From positions 124,001-188,000 of the forward strand of contig JAHIVH010000081.1 in the NCBI GenBank assembly GCA_018816735.1: a DNA stretch of 64,000 nucleotides, read 5' to 3'. This document shows, one piece after another, positions 55,758 to 64,000 of the stretch (position 1 is its first letter; each line of letters opens with the position of its first letter). A program made the position numbers and the translations under genes. The stretch is from Pseudomonadota bacterium (GTDB lineage: Bacteria > Desulfobacterota > Desulfobacteria > Desulfobacterales > JAHIVH01). The notes below the pieces were generated by a model. That model was not told the DNA's origin. It was given only the letters and a program-made list of their open reading frames with translations, and made no database searches.

Positions 55758-56549
55758 ATGAAACAGAAGATATTATGTTATGAATGCCTGATCATCGCCA
55801 TCTCAGTCATGATGGCCTGCCATACGGTTCACGCCAAATGCGTGCAGGGAAATTGTTCAAACGGTTATGGCACAATAGTTTATGAAAACAGCGACTCCTA
55901 TACCGGCGAATTTAAAAAGGGTGTTCCCCACGGCAGGGGCAAGTATGTTTTTGACAATCAGGAAGTCTATGATGGTGAGTGGCGGGATGGCAAAAAATAT
56001 GGCATGGGCGCGTATACATTCAGTGATGGATCTTCCTATACCGGCGAATGGATAGACGGGGTTAAAAGCGGCAAGGGCAAGTATATTTATTCGGATGGCA
56101 GTATCTATGAAGGTGCATGGCTTCTGGACAAGCAAAATGGGAAGGGGACCTATACCAGAGGTGAGGGCGGCCAGTATGTGGGCGAATGGTCGAACGGGAC
56201 CCAGAACGGTACAGGCACATATACCTATTCGGATGGGTCTGTTTACACCGGTGAATGGAAGAATAATAAAATGAGTGGCCGGGGAACCATGAAGTATAGT
56301 GATGGCGGATCATATGAAGGTGAATGGCGGGATAGCAAACGTGATGGCCAGGGCGTATATCTGTATGCGGATGGTTCCGAATACAGAGGCGAATGGAAAA
56401 ACGGTCTGAAACATGGCCGCGGTGCCTACAAATATCCCAATGACAATATTTTTACAGGCACCTGGGAGAATGACCAGATTACAGGTACGGGCACAGTGAC
56501 AAGGGCGGATGGCACCATACTTGAAACGGTTACGGAAAATAATCCCTGA
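55758..56549 (+). CDS. Exported MORN-repeat protein (nine repeats)
   Basis: A 263-residue protein with an N-terminal signal-like segment (CLIIAISVMMACHTVHA) and nine MORN repeats of the form Y-x-GEW-x-x-G-x-x-x-G-x-G-x-Y-x-Y, covering almost the whole mature protein. MORN repeats bind lipids or act as scaffolds; enzymatic activity is not expected. GGAG precedes the ATG. It lies 46 bp after the ZorB-like gene on the same strand, in the place where Zorya systems carry effector genes. It may be an extra-cytoplasmic partner of the motor or simply the last gene of the unit. Confidence 0.85.
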   Translation: MKQKILCYECLIIAISVMMACHTVHAKCVQGNCSNGYGTIVYENSDSYTGEFKKGVPHGRGKYVFDNQEVYDGEWRDGKKYGMGAYTFSDGSSYTGEWIDGVKSGKGKYIYSDGSIYEGAWLLDKQNGKGTYTRGEGGQYVGEWSNGTQNGTGTYTYSDGSVYTGEWKNNKMSGRGTMKYSDGGSYEGEWRDSKRDGQGVYLYADGSEYRGEWKNGLKHGRGAYKYPNDNIFTGTWENDQITGTGTVTRADGTILETVTENNP

Positions 56550-56679
56550 ATACATGAACAAAGACAGTTTTTTATCTTGCATTTATAAAACGGTAGAATT
56601 AAAAAACGGTTCTTATACGCAACATACGCTCAACTTATTTGGCGGTATACTCACTATTGATTGAGAAAGGACGAAAACA

Positions 56680-57795
56680 ATGGCAAAAGTCGGATTCATT
56701 GGTTGGCGGGGGATGGTCGGATCCGTTCTTATGGAAAGAATGCGAGCTGAAAATGATTTTAAAGGTTTTGATGCCATATTTGCATCAACATCTCAGATCG
56801 GTCAGAATGGCCCGGATGTGGGTTTGCCGGTTCGACCGCTTGAAAATGCATATGACATGGAAAAATTGTTAGACATGGACATTATCGTTACCTGCCAGGG
56901 AAGTGATTATACCAAAAAAATGTATCCCCAGTTAAGGGGAAACGGATGGATTGGCTACTGGATCGACGCTGCATCAGCGCTTCGTATGGAAGATGATGCC
57001 ACCATCGTATTGGACCCTGTTAATCTTGATGTCATTAAACAGTCTCTTGAAACCGGTATTAAAAATTATATCGGGGGAAACTGCACCGTGAGCCTGATGC
57101 TGATGGCGATGGCCGGACTTTTTAAAAAGGGACTCATCGAATGGGTGACGTCTATGACCTATCAGGCGGCTTCTGGCGCAGGCGCTAAAAATATGCGGGA
57201 GCTGGTATCACAGATGGATGTTATTGCAAAATCGTGTGACAGGCTTCTCGATCATCCTGAATCGGCTATCGAGGAAATCGATCGAAATGTCATCACCAGG
57301 ATGCGGCATGATGCATTTCCCACAGCTCAATTCGGGGCCGCTCTTGCAGGCAGCCTGATACCCTGGATCGATTCGCCCATGCCGTCAGGCCAGACCCGAG
57401 AGGAGTGGAAAGGATATGCGGAAACAAACAAGATTTTGAAAACCAAAATCCCCATACCGATTGACGGAATTTGTGTAAGAATTGGCGCCATGAGATGCCA
57501 TTCTCAGGCATTGACCATCAAACTTAAAAAGAATGTCCCGCTTGAAGAAATAAAATCATACATTGCAGGTGCCAATGACTGGGTAAGGGTGATTGATGAC
57601 AATAAAGCGGATACCCTGAAATACCTGACACCAGCAGCAGTAACAGGTACGCTAGATGTACCTGTGGGCCGGATACGAAAACTGAATATGGGACCGGAGT
57701 ACCTGACCTGTTTTACCGTGGGCGACCAGCTTTTATGGGGGGCTGCCGAACCTGTCAGACGCATTTTGAAGATTGTTCTCGATCATATCGGTTAA
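56680..57795 (+). CDS. asd: Aspartate-semialdehyde dehydrogenase
   Basis: Reduces aspartyl-4-phosphate to aspartate semialdehyde in lysine, threonine, methionine and diaminopimelate synthesis. The 371 residues belong to the gamma-proteobacterial-type subfamily. VGFIGWRGMVGSVLMERM is the NADP loop, GGNCTVSLMLMA holds the catalytic Cys (about 135), and RIGAMRCHSQALTIKL contains the later catalytic Arg and His. Length is normal. AAAGGA lies upstream of the ATG, and a strong terminator follows. Confidence 0.95.
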   Translation: MAKVGFIGWRGMVGSVLMERMRAENDFKGFDAIFASTSQIGQNGPDVGLPVRPLENAYDMEKLLDMDIIVTCQGSDYTKKMYPQLRGNGWIGYWIDAASALRMEDDATIVLDPVNLDVIKQSLETGIKNYIGGNCTVSLMLMAMAGLFKKGLIEWVTSMTYQAASGAGAKNMRELVSQMDVIAKSCDRLLDHPESAIEEIDRNVITRMRHDAFPTAQFGAALAGSLIPWIDSPMPSGQTREEWKGYAETNKILKTKIPIPIDGICVRIGAMRCHSQALTIKLKKNVPLEEIKSYIAGANDWVRVIDDNKADTLKYLTPAAVTGTLDVPVGRIRKLNMGPEYLTCFTVGDQLLWGAAEPVRRILKIVLDHIG

Positions 57796-57827
57796 ATTGT
57801 TTGTCGCTATTTCTAAGAATCACCATG

Positions 57828-57863
57828 AAACCCGGATTGTGGCAATACAGTCCGGGTTTTTTT
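57828..57863 (+). terminator. Rho-independent terminator after asd
   Basis: AAACCCGGA (57828-57836) and TCCGGGTTT (57851-57859) form a perfect 9-bp stem with a 14-nt loop, followed by a T-run. Confidence 0.9.
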
Positions 57864-58059
57864 ATTGGTGGCCAGGGCATTCAGAATATTTTATAAAATG
57901 GATATTAATAATTTCCAAACAGAAAAAAGTATGATAATAAGTCCTGTTGCCTTTTCGAATGGCCAAATATAACCGCTGGTTAACGGGGAAAACAACATAA
58001 ATGGTTTGTTTTTTTAAGGTTATTCAGACGGTCGTAAAGTTTAGAAGGAGATATATATC

Positions 58060-59190
58060 ATGTGTCGTTTATTTGCGGTAACCAGCGAAACACCGTTATC
58101 GCCAATGGTTGCTCTGGAAGCTCTCGATGTCATGCGTGAAGGGCATGACGGTTCAGGTGTGGGGTTGTTTTTGCGTGATCTTGGCGGTCCTTTTGAGGGA
58201 ATCAAGGATTCCCCCATCCTTTCCGGAATTTTTACGGAAGACGGATTGAAACGTCTGGACAATTACATGATGGACTTGGGCTTCATGACCAAATACAAGC
58301 TGTCCATCCGGGTGCCAAAAGACCCGCCGGAAGGTACACCCTCAAGGGATGTCTACCTGATCAGAGCCTATGAATACCCCCAGGAATGGGATGACCTGAC
58401 CTTTGAGGAGCGAGGTCAGAGATTGATGCTGATCCGGCTTGAACTGCGGCAAATGGGTGCAGAAAAGGATGATATGATTGTGTTTTCATTCTGGCCGGAT
58501 GTGATCATGATCAAGGAAATCGGCGATCCCATGACCGTTGGAAAGTATCTCAAACTTGACAAACCGGAGCTTCAGGCCAGAATTATCATGGCCCAGGGAA
58601 GGCAGAACACCAATTATGCCATCAACCTGTATGCATGCCACCCGTTTTTTGTGGAAGGGTATTCCACAATGACCAATGGGGAGAACACGGCATTCATCCC
58701 GATCAAGGAATTCCTGATGTCCCGCGGGTTTCCGGGCTATACCGGTTTTCAGTCTGATTCGGAAGTCTTTACGCATATCCTTCATTATACAATTAAAAAA
58801 CTCGGATTGGATCTGGATGCCTACAAACATGTGATCACCCCCCTTCAGGAGGAGGATATTAACAGACACCCGAATTCGGCGTTTTTAAAACAGTTGAAAC
58901 AATCCTGCCGACGGCTGATCATAGACGGGCCCAATTGCGTCATGGGATGCATTCCGGATCATACGCTTTTCATGGCCCAGGACAGAAAAAAACTTCGTCC
59001 CGGAGTTGTTGGCGGCCGTCCGGGGATTTATGCGTTTTCTTCCGAAATATGCGGCCTGGATGCAGTTATACCGGATCGGGACAAGTCAAAAGATTTTCAA
59101 CCAATGCATCTGGACACGGTTATAGTTGGTCCTGATCGTAAGGAGGTTAAAATATGTCAACAGACAGAGAAATTGGCCCATCTTCGTTGA
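58060..59190 (+). CDS. Glutamate synthase, class II glutamine amidotransferase subunit
   Basis: A 376-residue Ntn-type glutaminase domain as a separate protein. The nucleophilic Cys2 is exposed by removal of Met (MCRLFAVTSETPLSP). REGHDGSGVGLF, NGENTAF and FQSDSEVFTHIL correspond to glutamine-binding parts of GltB-type amidotransferases. It releases ammonia for the synthase subunit. AAGGAG precedes the ATG. The 3' end overlaps the next gene by 37 nt. Split glutaminase, FMN and GXGXG subunits are typical of archaea and sulfate reducers. Confidence 0.88.
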   Translation: MCRLFAVTSETPLSPMVALEALDVMREGHDGSGVGLFLRDLGGPFEGIKDSPILSGIFTEDGLKRLDNYMMDLGFMTKYKLSIRVPKDPPEGTPSRDVYLIRAYEYPQEWDDLTFEERGQRLMLIRLELRQMGAEKDDMIVFSFWPDVIMIKEIGDPMTVGKYLKLDKPELQARIIMAQGRQNTNYAINLYACHPFFVEGYSTMTNGENTAFIPIKEFLMSRGFPGYTGFQSDSEVFTHILHYTIKKLGLDLDAYKHVITPLQEEDINRHPNSAFLKQLKQSCRRLIIDGPNCVMGCIPDHTLFMAQDRKKLRPGVVGGRPGIYAFSSEICGLDAVIPDRDKSKDFQPMHLDTVIVGPDRKEVKICQQTEKLAHLR

Positions 59191-60788
59191 GCACAAAAGA
59201 TCTGCCCTGGCAGATCTTGTGGAGCAAGGAGAAATGCATGCTGTGCGGCAAATGCACGGCCATTTGTCCGGTGAGCGCCATCAGGCTGGGTGTGTTCAGA
59301 AAAAGGGTGATGAATATCAATATCGACGTGAATCAGGCATCTTCGAGTTCACACAACATATTCCACGGTATCAGACAAAAGACAGAACCGGAAAATGCCT
59401 GTGTGGGGTGTGGCATGTGCACCATGGTCTGTCCAAACGACGCCATCATTCCCATGAAAACGGATGAGCCCAGCAAACTCGATTATCACATCAACCAGGG
59501 GGGACAACCCCGAAAACGAGGCGGGCGAAGAAATGTGGTCGGCGGTGTTTTAGACAGAATCAAGTTCATCCGTATTTCCATGCTGACTGATCCTGCACTC
59601 GATGCGGGCCGTCATGAATTTGAGCTGAGAACGCTCCTGGGGAGAGTGCTTCCGCCGGAAGACAGTTTAAAGCATTTACGCGAAAACGGCTGGATTCCGC
59701 CTGTCAGGGAAATATATCCTCTGATCATAGGCGGTATGTCTTTTGGCGCCTTGTCTCCTACCATGTGGGAAGGACTTCAGATGGGGGTTGCCTACCTGAA
59801 CGAGGAATTGAACATGCCGGTCCGCATGTGCACCGGTGAAGGCGGCTGCCCGCCCCGGTTGCTGCGAAGCAGATTCCTTCAATATGTGATTTTGCAGATT
59901 GCTTCAGGATATTTTGGATGGGATGAAATTATTCACGCCATACCTGAAATGAAAGTCGACCCTTGCGCCATTGAAATCAAATATGGTCAGGGTGCAAAGC
60001 CCGGAGACGGCGGTCTTCTCATGTGGTATAAGGTGAATAAACTGATCGCAGCTATCAGAGGGGTGCCCACAGGGGTGAGCCTTCCCAGCCCGCCAACCCA
60101 TCAGACCCAATATTCCATCGAGGAGTCTGTGGCAAAAATGATTCAGTCCATGTATATGGCCTGGGGATTCAGAGTGCCGGTATATCCCAAAATTTCAGCA
60201 TCCTCCACGTCTCTTGCGGTATTGAACAATTTGACTCGAAATCCCTATGCTGCAGGGCTTGCCATCGATGGGGAGGATGGGGGAACAGGCGCCGCCTTTA
60301 ACGTATCCATGAATACCATGGGGCACCCCATCGCAAGCAATTTAAGGGAATGCTACCTGAATCTGGTGGCCCTTGGCAAACAAAATGAGATCCCCTTGTT
60401 CGCCGGTGGTGGTGTGGGAAAAGCCGGCAACCTTGCTGCCAATGCCGCTGCGTTGATTCTGATGGGAGCAAGTGGCGTGCAAACCGGTAAATACATCATG
60501 CAGGCAGCCGCAGGATGCCTGGGATCGGAAGCCGATCGATGCAATATCTGCAACGTCGGGCTGTGCCCCAAAGGCATAACCTCTCAGGATCCCCGTCTTT
60601 ACAGACGACTCAACCCGGAAGATGTGGCCCAGCGTATTGTGGATGTTTTCTTGAGTTTTGACACGGAACTGAAAAAGATTGTCGCTCCTCTGGGCAGATC
60701 AACATCTCTGCCCATAGGCATGGCTGATGCTTTGGGCATAGATGATTATTATGTGGCGGATAAACTCAAGATCAAATATGTCGTTTAG
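59154..60788 (+). CDS. Glutamate synthase FMN/Fe-S subunit (archaeal-type)
   Basis: A 544-residue central synthase subunit. Two [4Fe-4S] ferredoxin motifs at the N-terminus (C28/31/34/38 and C83/86/89/93) are followed by the FMN-binding TIM-barrel glutamate synthase domain. That domain has GGMSFGALSPTMWEGL, RMCTGEGGCPP, EIKYGQGAKPGDGG, DGEDGGTGAAFNVS and ADRCNICNVGLCPKGITSQDP, the last carrying Cys of the 3Fe-4S site. It makes glutamate from 2-oxoglutarate and ammonia. AAGGAGG precedes the ATG inside the upstream gene, so the two are translationally coupled. Confidence 0.93.
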   Translation: MSTDREIGPSSLSTKDLPWQILWSKEKCMLCGKCTAICPVSAIRLGVFRKRVMNINIDVNQASSSSHNIFHGIRQKTEPENACVGCGMCTMVCPNDAIIPMKTDEPSKLDYHINQGGQPRKRGGRRNVVGGVLDRIKFIRISMLTDPALDAGRHEFELRTLLGRVLPPEDSLKHLRENGWIPPVREIYPLIIGGMSFGALSPTMWEGLQMGVAYLNEELNMPVRMCTGEGGCPPRLLRSRFLQYVILQIASGYFGWDEIIHAIPEMKVDPCAIEIKYGQGAKPGDGGLLMWYKVNKLIAAIRGVPTGVSLPSPPTHQTQYSIEESVAKMIQSMYMAWGFRVPVYPKISASSTSLAVLNNLTRNPYAAGLAIDGEDGGTGAAFNVSMNTMGHPIASNLRECYLNLVALGKQNEIPLFAGGGVGKAGNLAANAAALILMGASGVQTGKYIMQAAAGCLGSEADRCNICNVGLCPKGITSQDPRLYRRLNPEDVAQRIVDVFLSFDTELKKIVAPLGRSTSLPIGMADALGIDDYYVADKLKIKYVV

Positions 60789-60842
60789 GCCGCGATTGAT
60801 CAGTAAAAAAAATAAGAATGTTTCGTCGCTTTGGAGACATAT

Positions 60843-63173
60843 ATGGATAGCAAAAACGTTTTTAAAATATCAGGAAAAGAAGACGGCGTTCGTCTGGAAT
60901 CCAGAATCCTTGAGGAAAAAATTCAACAGGCAGTAGCATCCGGAGAACGTTATCTGGAAATCTATGCATTCGGACAGCATGGTATCGGTGGCAGGCTCTG
61001 GAAGGCAGGTAATGAATCCGTTCATATTAAAATTACGGGACATTCCGGTCAGCGCGTCGGCTCGTTGGGATTCCCCAACACGAAAATAGAAATCATGGGG
61101 CCTGCGTCGGATGATGTGGGATGGCTCAATGCCGGCGCCGAGATTGTCATTCACGGCCATGCCGGAAACGGCCTTGCCAATGCCATGGCCCAGGGAAAAA
61201 TTTATGTGAAAGGCAACATCGGCGCCCGTGGCATGACCATGACCAAAAGCAACCCCCGGTTTGAACCGCCCCAAATTTTTGTTATGGGGTCTGTTGGGGA
61301 TTACTTTGGTGAATTCATGGCCGGCGGCATTGCCGTTGTTTGCGGTGTCAATCCACAGACTCCGGAAAACGTCCTTGGCTACAGACCGCTTGTGGGCATG
61401 GTCGGCGGAAAAGTTTTTTTTAGAGGCCCATGTAACGCCTACAGCAAGGCTGATGCCAAGCTGACGCCAATTACTGAAGAAGACTGGACATGGCTTACAG
61501 AAAATCTAAAAGCCTACCTTGAGAAAATTAATAGGCCGGAATTGGTGAATACCATCTTGGTCAAAGAAGACTGGCAACTTATTTCCGCCAAGTCTCCCCA
61601 TGAAAAAGGGAATACGGAAAAAAGATCCATGGCATCTTTCAGAGCGACTGTCTGGAACAAGGAACTGGGAAAAGGCGGCCTGATAGGGGATTTGACATCC
61701 ATGGACAACAGCCAGGTTCCGTTAATTACCACCGGTACATTGAGACGATACGTGCCGGTTTGGGAAAACGAAAAATATATAGCACCCTGTGTGGGGAATT
61801 GTCCTACCGGCATTCCTGTGAACAAGAGATGGGCCCTGGTGAGAGAAGGCCGGATCGAGGAAGCCATCGATTTGTCTTTGCAATATACGCCATTTGCAGC
61901 CACTGTGTGCGGTTATCTGTGTCCCAATCTCTGCATGGAGGGGTGTACCCGGAAAAATGCATTGATGACGCCTATCGATGTTACGGTTCTGGGAAAGGCG
62001 AGCATCGATGCCAAGATGCCTTCTTTGCCTGAAAAAAGCGGCAAAAAAGTGGCGGTGATTGGCGGTGGGCCTGCAGGTATTTCTGTGGCCTGGCAATTGC
62101 GGCAGAATGGTCATGAAACAGTGATCTACGACAGGGCCAAGACCCTAGGCGGGAAGATCGCATCCGTCATCCCTGAAAGCCGGATACCGAAAAAAGTACT
62201 CGATTCCGAACTTGAAAGAGTGAAATCCGTCATCCCTCATGTTTCCCTTGAAAAGAAACTGACACTCAAGGATACAGAAAAGCTGATCAAGGAACACGAC
62301 TATATTGTTGTGGCTGCAGGTGCACAAAAACCCAGAGTACTACCGGTTCCCGGAAATGAGTTGATGATCAAGTCCCTTGATTTTCTCTCCCGCGCCAAGA
62401 AGAATGACATCGATCCGGGCAAGAGAATCGTGATTATCGGTGCCGGAAACGTGGGGTGTGATGTGGCCACTGAGGCCTCACGACTGGGGGCTCAAGATAT
62501 CCTTCTCATCGATGTCCAGGAACCCGCTTCTTTTGGCAAGGAACGGGAAGATGCGGAAGCGGTTGGCGCCAGATTCAGATGGCCGTTATTTACAAAGGAG
62601 ATCACAAAGGAAGGCGTGGTTCTGACTTCCGGAGAAGTTCTTCCGGCAGACACGGTTGTCATCTCCATAGGCGATGTGCCGGATACGGACTTTCTGCCTG
62701 AAACTGTGGAACTGGACAGGGGATATGTAAAGGTAAACAACTTTTTTCAGACCACCCATAAAAAGATTTTTGCCATTGGTGACATCGTAAAACCAGGTCT
62801 TTTAACCGACGCCATCGGTGCGGGTAGAAAGGCTGCCCAGGCCATTACAGATCTGTTTAACGGCAAACCACCGGAACTGGAGACGTTTACAATCATCAAT
62901 AAAGGAAGGATCAGCCTGGAATATTTCGATTCCAGAACCACCGGATTTGAAGGCACAAAACATTGCGGTTCCCAATGCTCGTCCTGCGGATCGTGCAGAG
63001 ACTGCGGCATCTGTGTGGCAATCTGCCCGCAGGCAGCCATCAAGCGAAAACAGAATGAAACCGACAAATTCGAATACATGGTCGATCCGGATCGGTGCAT
63101 TGGTTGCGGATTCTGCGAAGGCGCATGCCCATGCGGTATCTGGAGTCTTGTGCCGAATGTGAATCTGGAATAA
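60843..63173 (+). CDS. Fusion: glutamate synthase GXGXG domain + GltD-like FAD oxidoreductase + ferredoxin domain
   Basis: About 776 residues. The start is ATG at 60843, GGAG 6 nt upstream. Residues ~1-240 are the GXGXG beta-helix (C-terminal domain of GltB): GIGGRLWKAG, GHAGNGLANAMAQGKIYVKG, FMAGGIAVV. Next comes a GltD/NfnB-type N-terminal Fe-S domain (CVGNCPTGIP, CGYLCPNLCMEGCTR). FAD (VAVIGGGPAGISVA) and NAD(P) (VIIGAGNVGCDVATEA) Rossmann domains follow. The C-terminus has two [4Fe-4S] motifs (CGSCRDCGICVAICP and CIGCGFCEGACPCG). It completes the three-gene synthase and supplies NAD(P)H or ferredoxin electrons. A bidirectional terminator follows. Confidence 0.92.
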   Translation: MDSKNVFKISGKEDGVRLESRILEEKIQQAVASGERYLEIYAFGQHGIGGRLWKAGNESVHIKITGHSGQRVGSLGFPNTKIEIMGPASDDVGWLNAGAEIVIHGHAGNGLANAMAQGKIYVKGNIGARGMTMTKSNPRFEPPQIFVMGSVGDYFGEFMAGGIAVVCGVNPQTPENVLGYRPLVGMVGGKVFFRGPCNAYSKADAKLTPITEEDWTWLTENLKAYLEKINRPELVNTILVKEDWQLISAKSPHEKGNTEKRSMASFRATVWNKELGKGGLIGDLTSMDNSQVPLITTGTLRRYVPVWENEKYIAPCVGNCPTGIPVNKRWALVREGRIEEAIDLSLQYTPFAATVCGYLCPNLCMEGCTRKNALMTPIDVTVLGKASIDAKMPSLPEKSGKKVAVIGGGPAGISVAWQLRQNGHETVIYDRAKTLGGKIASVIPESRIPKKVLDSELERVKSVIPHVSLEKKLTLKDTEKLIKEHDYIVVAAGAQKPRVLPVPGNELMIKSLDFLSRAKKNDIDPGKRIVIIGAGNVGCDVATEASRLGAQDILLIDVQEPASFGKEREDAEAVGARFRWPLFTKEITKEGVVLTSGEVLPADTVVISIGDVPDTDFLPETVELDRGYVKVNNFFQTTHKKIFAIGDIVKPGLLTDAIGAGRKAAQAITDLFNGKPPELETFTIINKGRISLEYFDSRTTGFEGTKHCGSQCSSCGSCRDCGICVAICPQAAIKRKQNETDKFEYMVDPDRCIGCGFCEGACPCGIWSLVPNVNLE

Positions 63174-63193
63174 CCAGCCGGGAATTTTTTTTT

Positions 63194-63236
63194 AACAAGG
63201 GGAGGAGATAACAGGACAGTTATTCCTCCCCTTGTT
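63194..63236. terminator. Strong bidirectional terminator
   Basis: AACAAGGGGAGGA (63194-63206) and TCCTCCCCTTGTT (63224-63236) form a perfect 13-bp stem, with inner ATAAC/GTTAT pairing. A T-run on the left and an ATTTTA tract on the right serve both convergent genes. Confidence 0.93.
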
Positions 63237-63239
63237 ATT

Positions 63240-64000
63240 TTATGAAAACCTGGGCGGAGGAACAAATACTGACCTTTGCCCGGTTCTTTCAAGCACTGCT
63301 GCACCGGCAGGGCAATGATAAGCACATACACCACACCCGATACATCTCTTTTCGTCGATGTGTGCGCATGCCTGATCAATTGCAATGGCTTCCATGGGGC
63401 ATTTCTCCGCACATACTTCGCAGGCTGTGCATATCTCCCCGTCAATTTTTGCCAGATAAGCCGTGTATGTCACCGTGGGCGCACTGCCACGGTAATAGAG
63501 CTGAAAGGTTTCACAGCAGCATTTGCAGCAATTGCAGATGGCCATTTCATCCTTGTCGATTTTTGACATCCTCATAGGGCATGATAGCTTCAAATTTTTG
63601 ATCGATTTCTTTTTCCACCGGGATCACACGGGTCAGGGCGGGTACGGACTGAAAAACCGGCAAAAGGGCGTCATAGTTTTTTTGAACCATATCTGCGAGT
63701 TCGTTGAACAATTGGTGGAACAGGTGTGCCAGCTTTTTCTGCTTGGGACCGGTTTCGCCACGCATCAGGGTGAATTCGAACATGCCCGGTATGAGGGGGA
63801 GCAGGCGATATACGACTGTACCATCGCCCCGGCTTGGCATACCGGTAATGATACCGTTGTCCATCAGTCCGCTCAACATGTCTTCAAGGGCGTCATCTTT
63901 CAGGTCGGATTGAGACCGGATTTCGTCCAGATTTAATGGCTTGTCGAAGATATTGATAAAACGGGCCTGGTCTTTTGTCATGATCGTTTCCAGAAGTTCC
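63240..64000 (-). pseudogene. Fe-S-binding protein with winged-helix-like N-terminus, internally deleted and frameshifted; runs off the window edge
   Basis: Two frames belong to one family. The upstream one is open from the window edge to a stop at 63547 and has ATG at 63981: DQARFINIFDKPLNLDEI, YRLLPLIPGMFEFTLMRGETG, TRVIPVEKEID, MPYEDV. The downstream one (63593-63240) reads KIDKDEMAICNCCKCCCETFQLYYRG, then two ferredoxin motifs (CTACEVCAEKCP, CIGCGVCAYHCP). Relatives, as I recall them, have ~95-100 residues between MPYEDV and the CNCCKCCC segment, including another Cys motif; these are missing, and the pieces are out of frame at about 63550-63565. The role of the intact family is unknown, possibly electron transfer or redox sensing. 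Confidence 0.7.

Noticed and set aside
63547-63593. Selenocysteine at the TGA ending the N-terminal Fe-S frame
   Set aside because: Translation past this TGA gives no family similarity; the continuation is in a different frame, so this is a frameshift and not recoding.
1-64000. tRNA or rRNA genes, CRISPR arrays, prophage or transposase genes
   Set aside because: No cloverleaf-like sequence, regular repeats or transposase motifs were seen in the intergenic regions or main frames.

Overview
The window looks like chromosome of an anaerobic Desulfobacterota (Desulfobacterales-like) bacterium. This is an inference from gene content: a three-piece archaeal/Desulfo-type glutamate synthase, TRAP transporters with TatT lipoproteins, a BadF-type activator with an HgdB-type dehydratase remnant, beta-oxidation and polyhydroxyalkanoate genes, and a gene that reads as a selenoprotein. 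Base composition is moderate to AT-rich. I saw no rRNA, tRNA, CRISPR array, prophage or insertion sequence.

Layout. 1-5.5 kb: 3' part of a PHA synthase, MutY, an FKBP-like protein and a hybrid histidine kinase. 5.7-12.3 kb: a minus-strand envelope cluster (UPF0316 protein, CapA-like lipoprotein, flippase-like membrane protein, exported Ntn hydrolase, DegT-type aminotransferase, GNAT-like protein). 12.7-22.3 kb: 5'-nucleotidase lipoprotein, MaoC-type hydratase, TetR regulator, fused 3-hydroxyacyl-CoA dehydrogenase/crotonase plus thiolase (a beta-oxidation operon), AEC transporter and a second TetR. 22.4-26.3 kb: TRAP operon P-Q-M-TatT. 26.3-34.2 kb: sigma-54 activator, divergent from an RND efflux operon that has a matching -24/-12 promoter. 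34.3-40 kb: second TRAP operon (P-TatT-Q-M) and a third, lone TatT. 40.3-44.6 kb: NDH-2-like enzyme, dehydratase activator with a broken HgdB-like partner, and a condensation-like acyltransferase. 44.7-49 kb: a TIR-like/phosphofructokinase fusion in an operon with a divergent glycogen-synthase-like GT5. 49.2-52.4 kb: decayed pentapeptide-repeat gene, queuosine-tRNA mannosyltransferase homologue, MerB-like gene with two in-frame UGA codons, and a lipoprotein. 52.7-56.5 kb: ZorA/ZorB-like motor pair with a MORN-repeat protein. 56.7-63.2 kb: Asd and glutamate synthase. 63.2-64 kb: a broken Fe-S protein running off the edge.

The most unusual content is between 42 and 56 kb. The MerB-like gene (50957-51709) is one open frame interrupted only by two UGA codons. 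These fall where MerB has its two catalytic cysteines, and each is followed 18-19 nt later by the loop of a hairpin containing GTC. It therefore reads as a di-selenocysteine organometal-lyase homologue. The TIR-PFK fusion and the ZorAB-MORN cassette without a recognisable Zorya effector are the other two candidates for undescribed systems.

Three genes (42.5, 49.2 and 63.2 kb) show the same kind of damage: both ends of a conserved family joined in different frames with the middle missing. This suggests real gene decay by internal deletion or a systematic assembly problem. Function assignments are from reading motifs only; no database search was possible.
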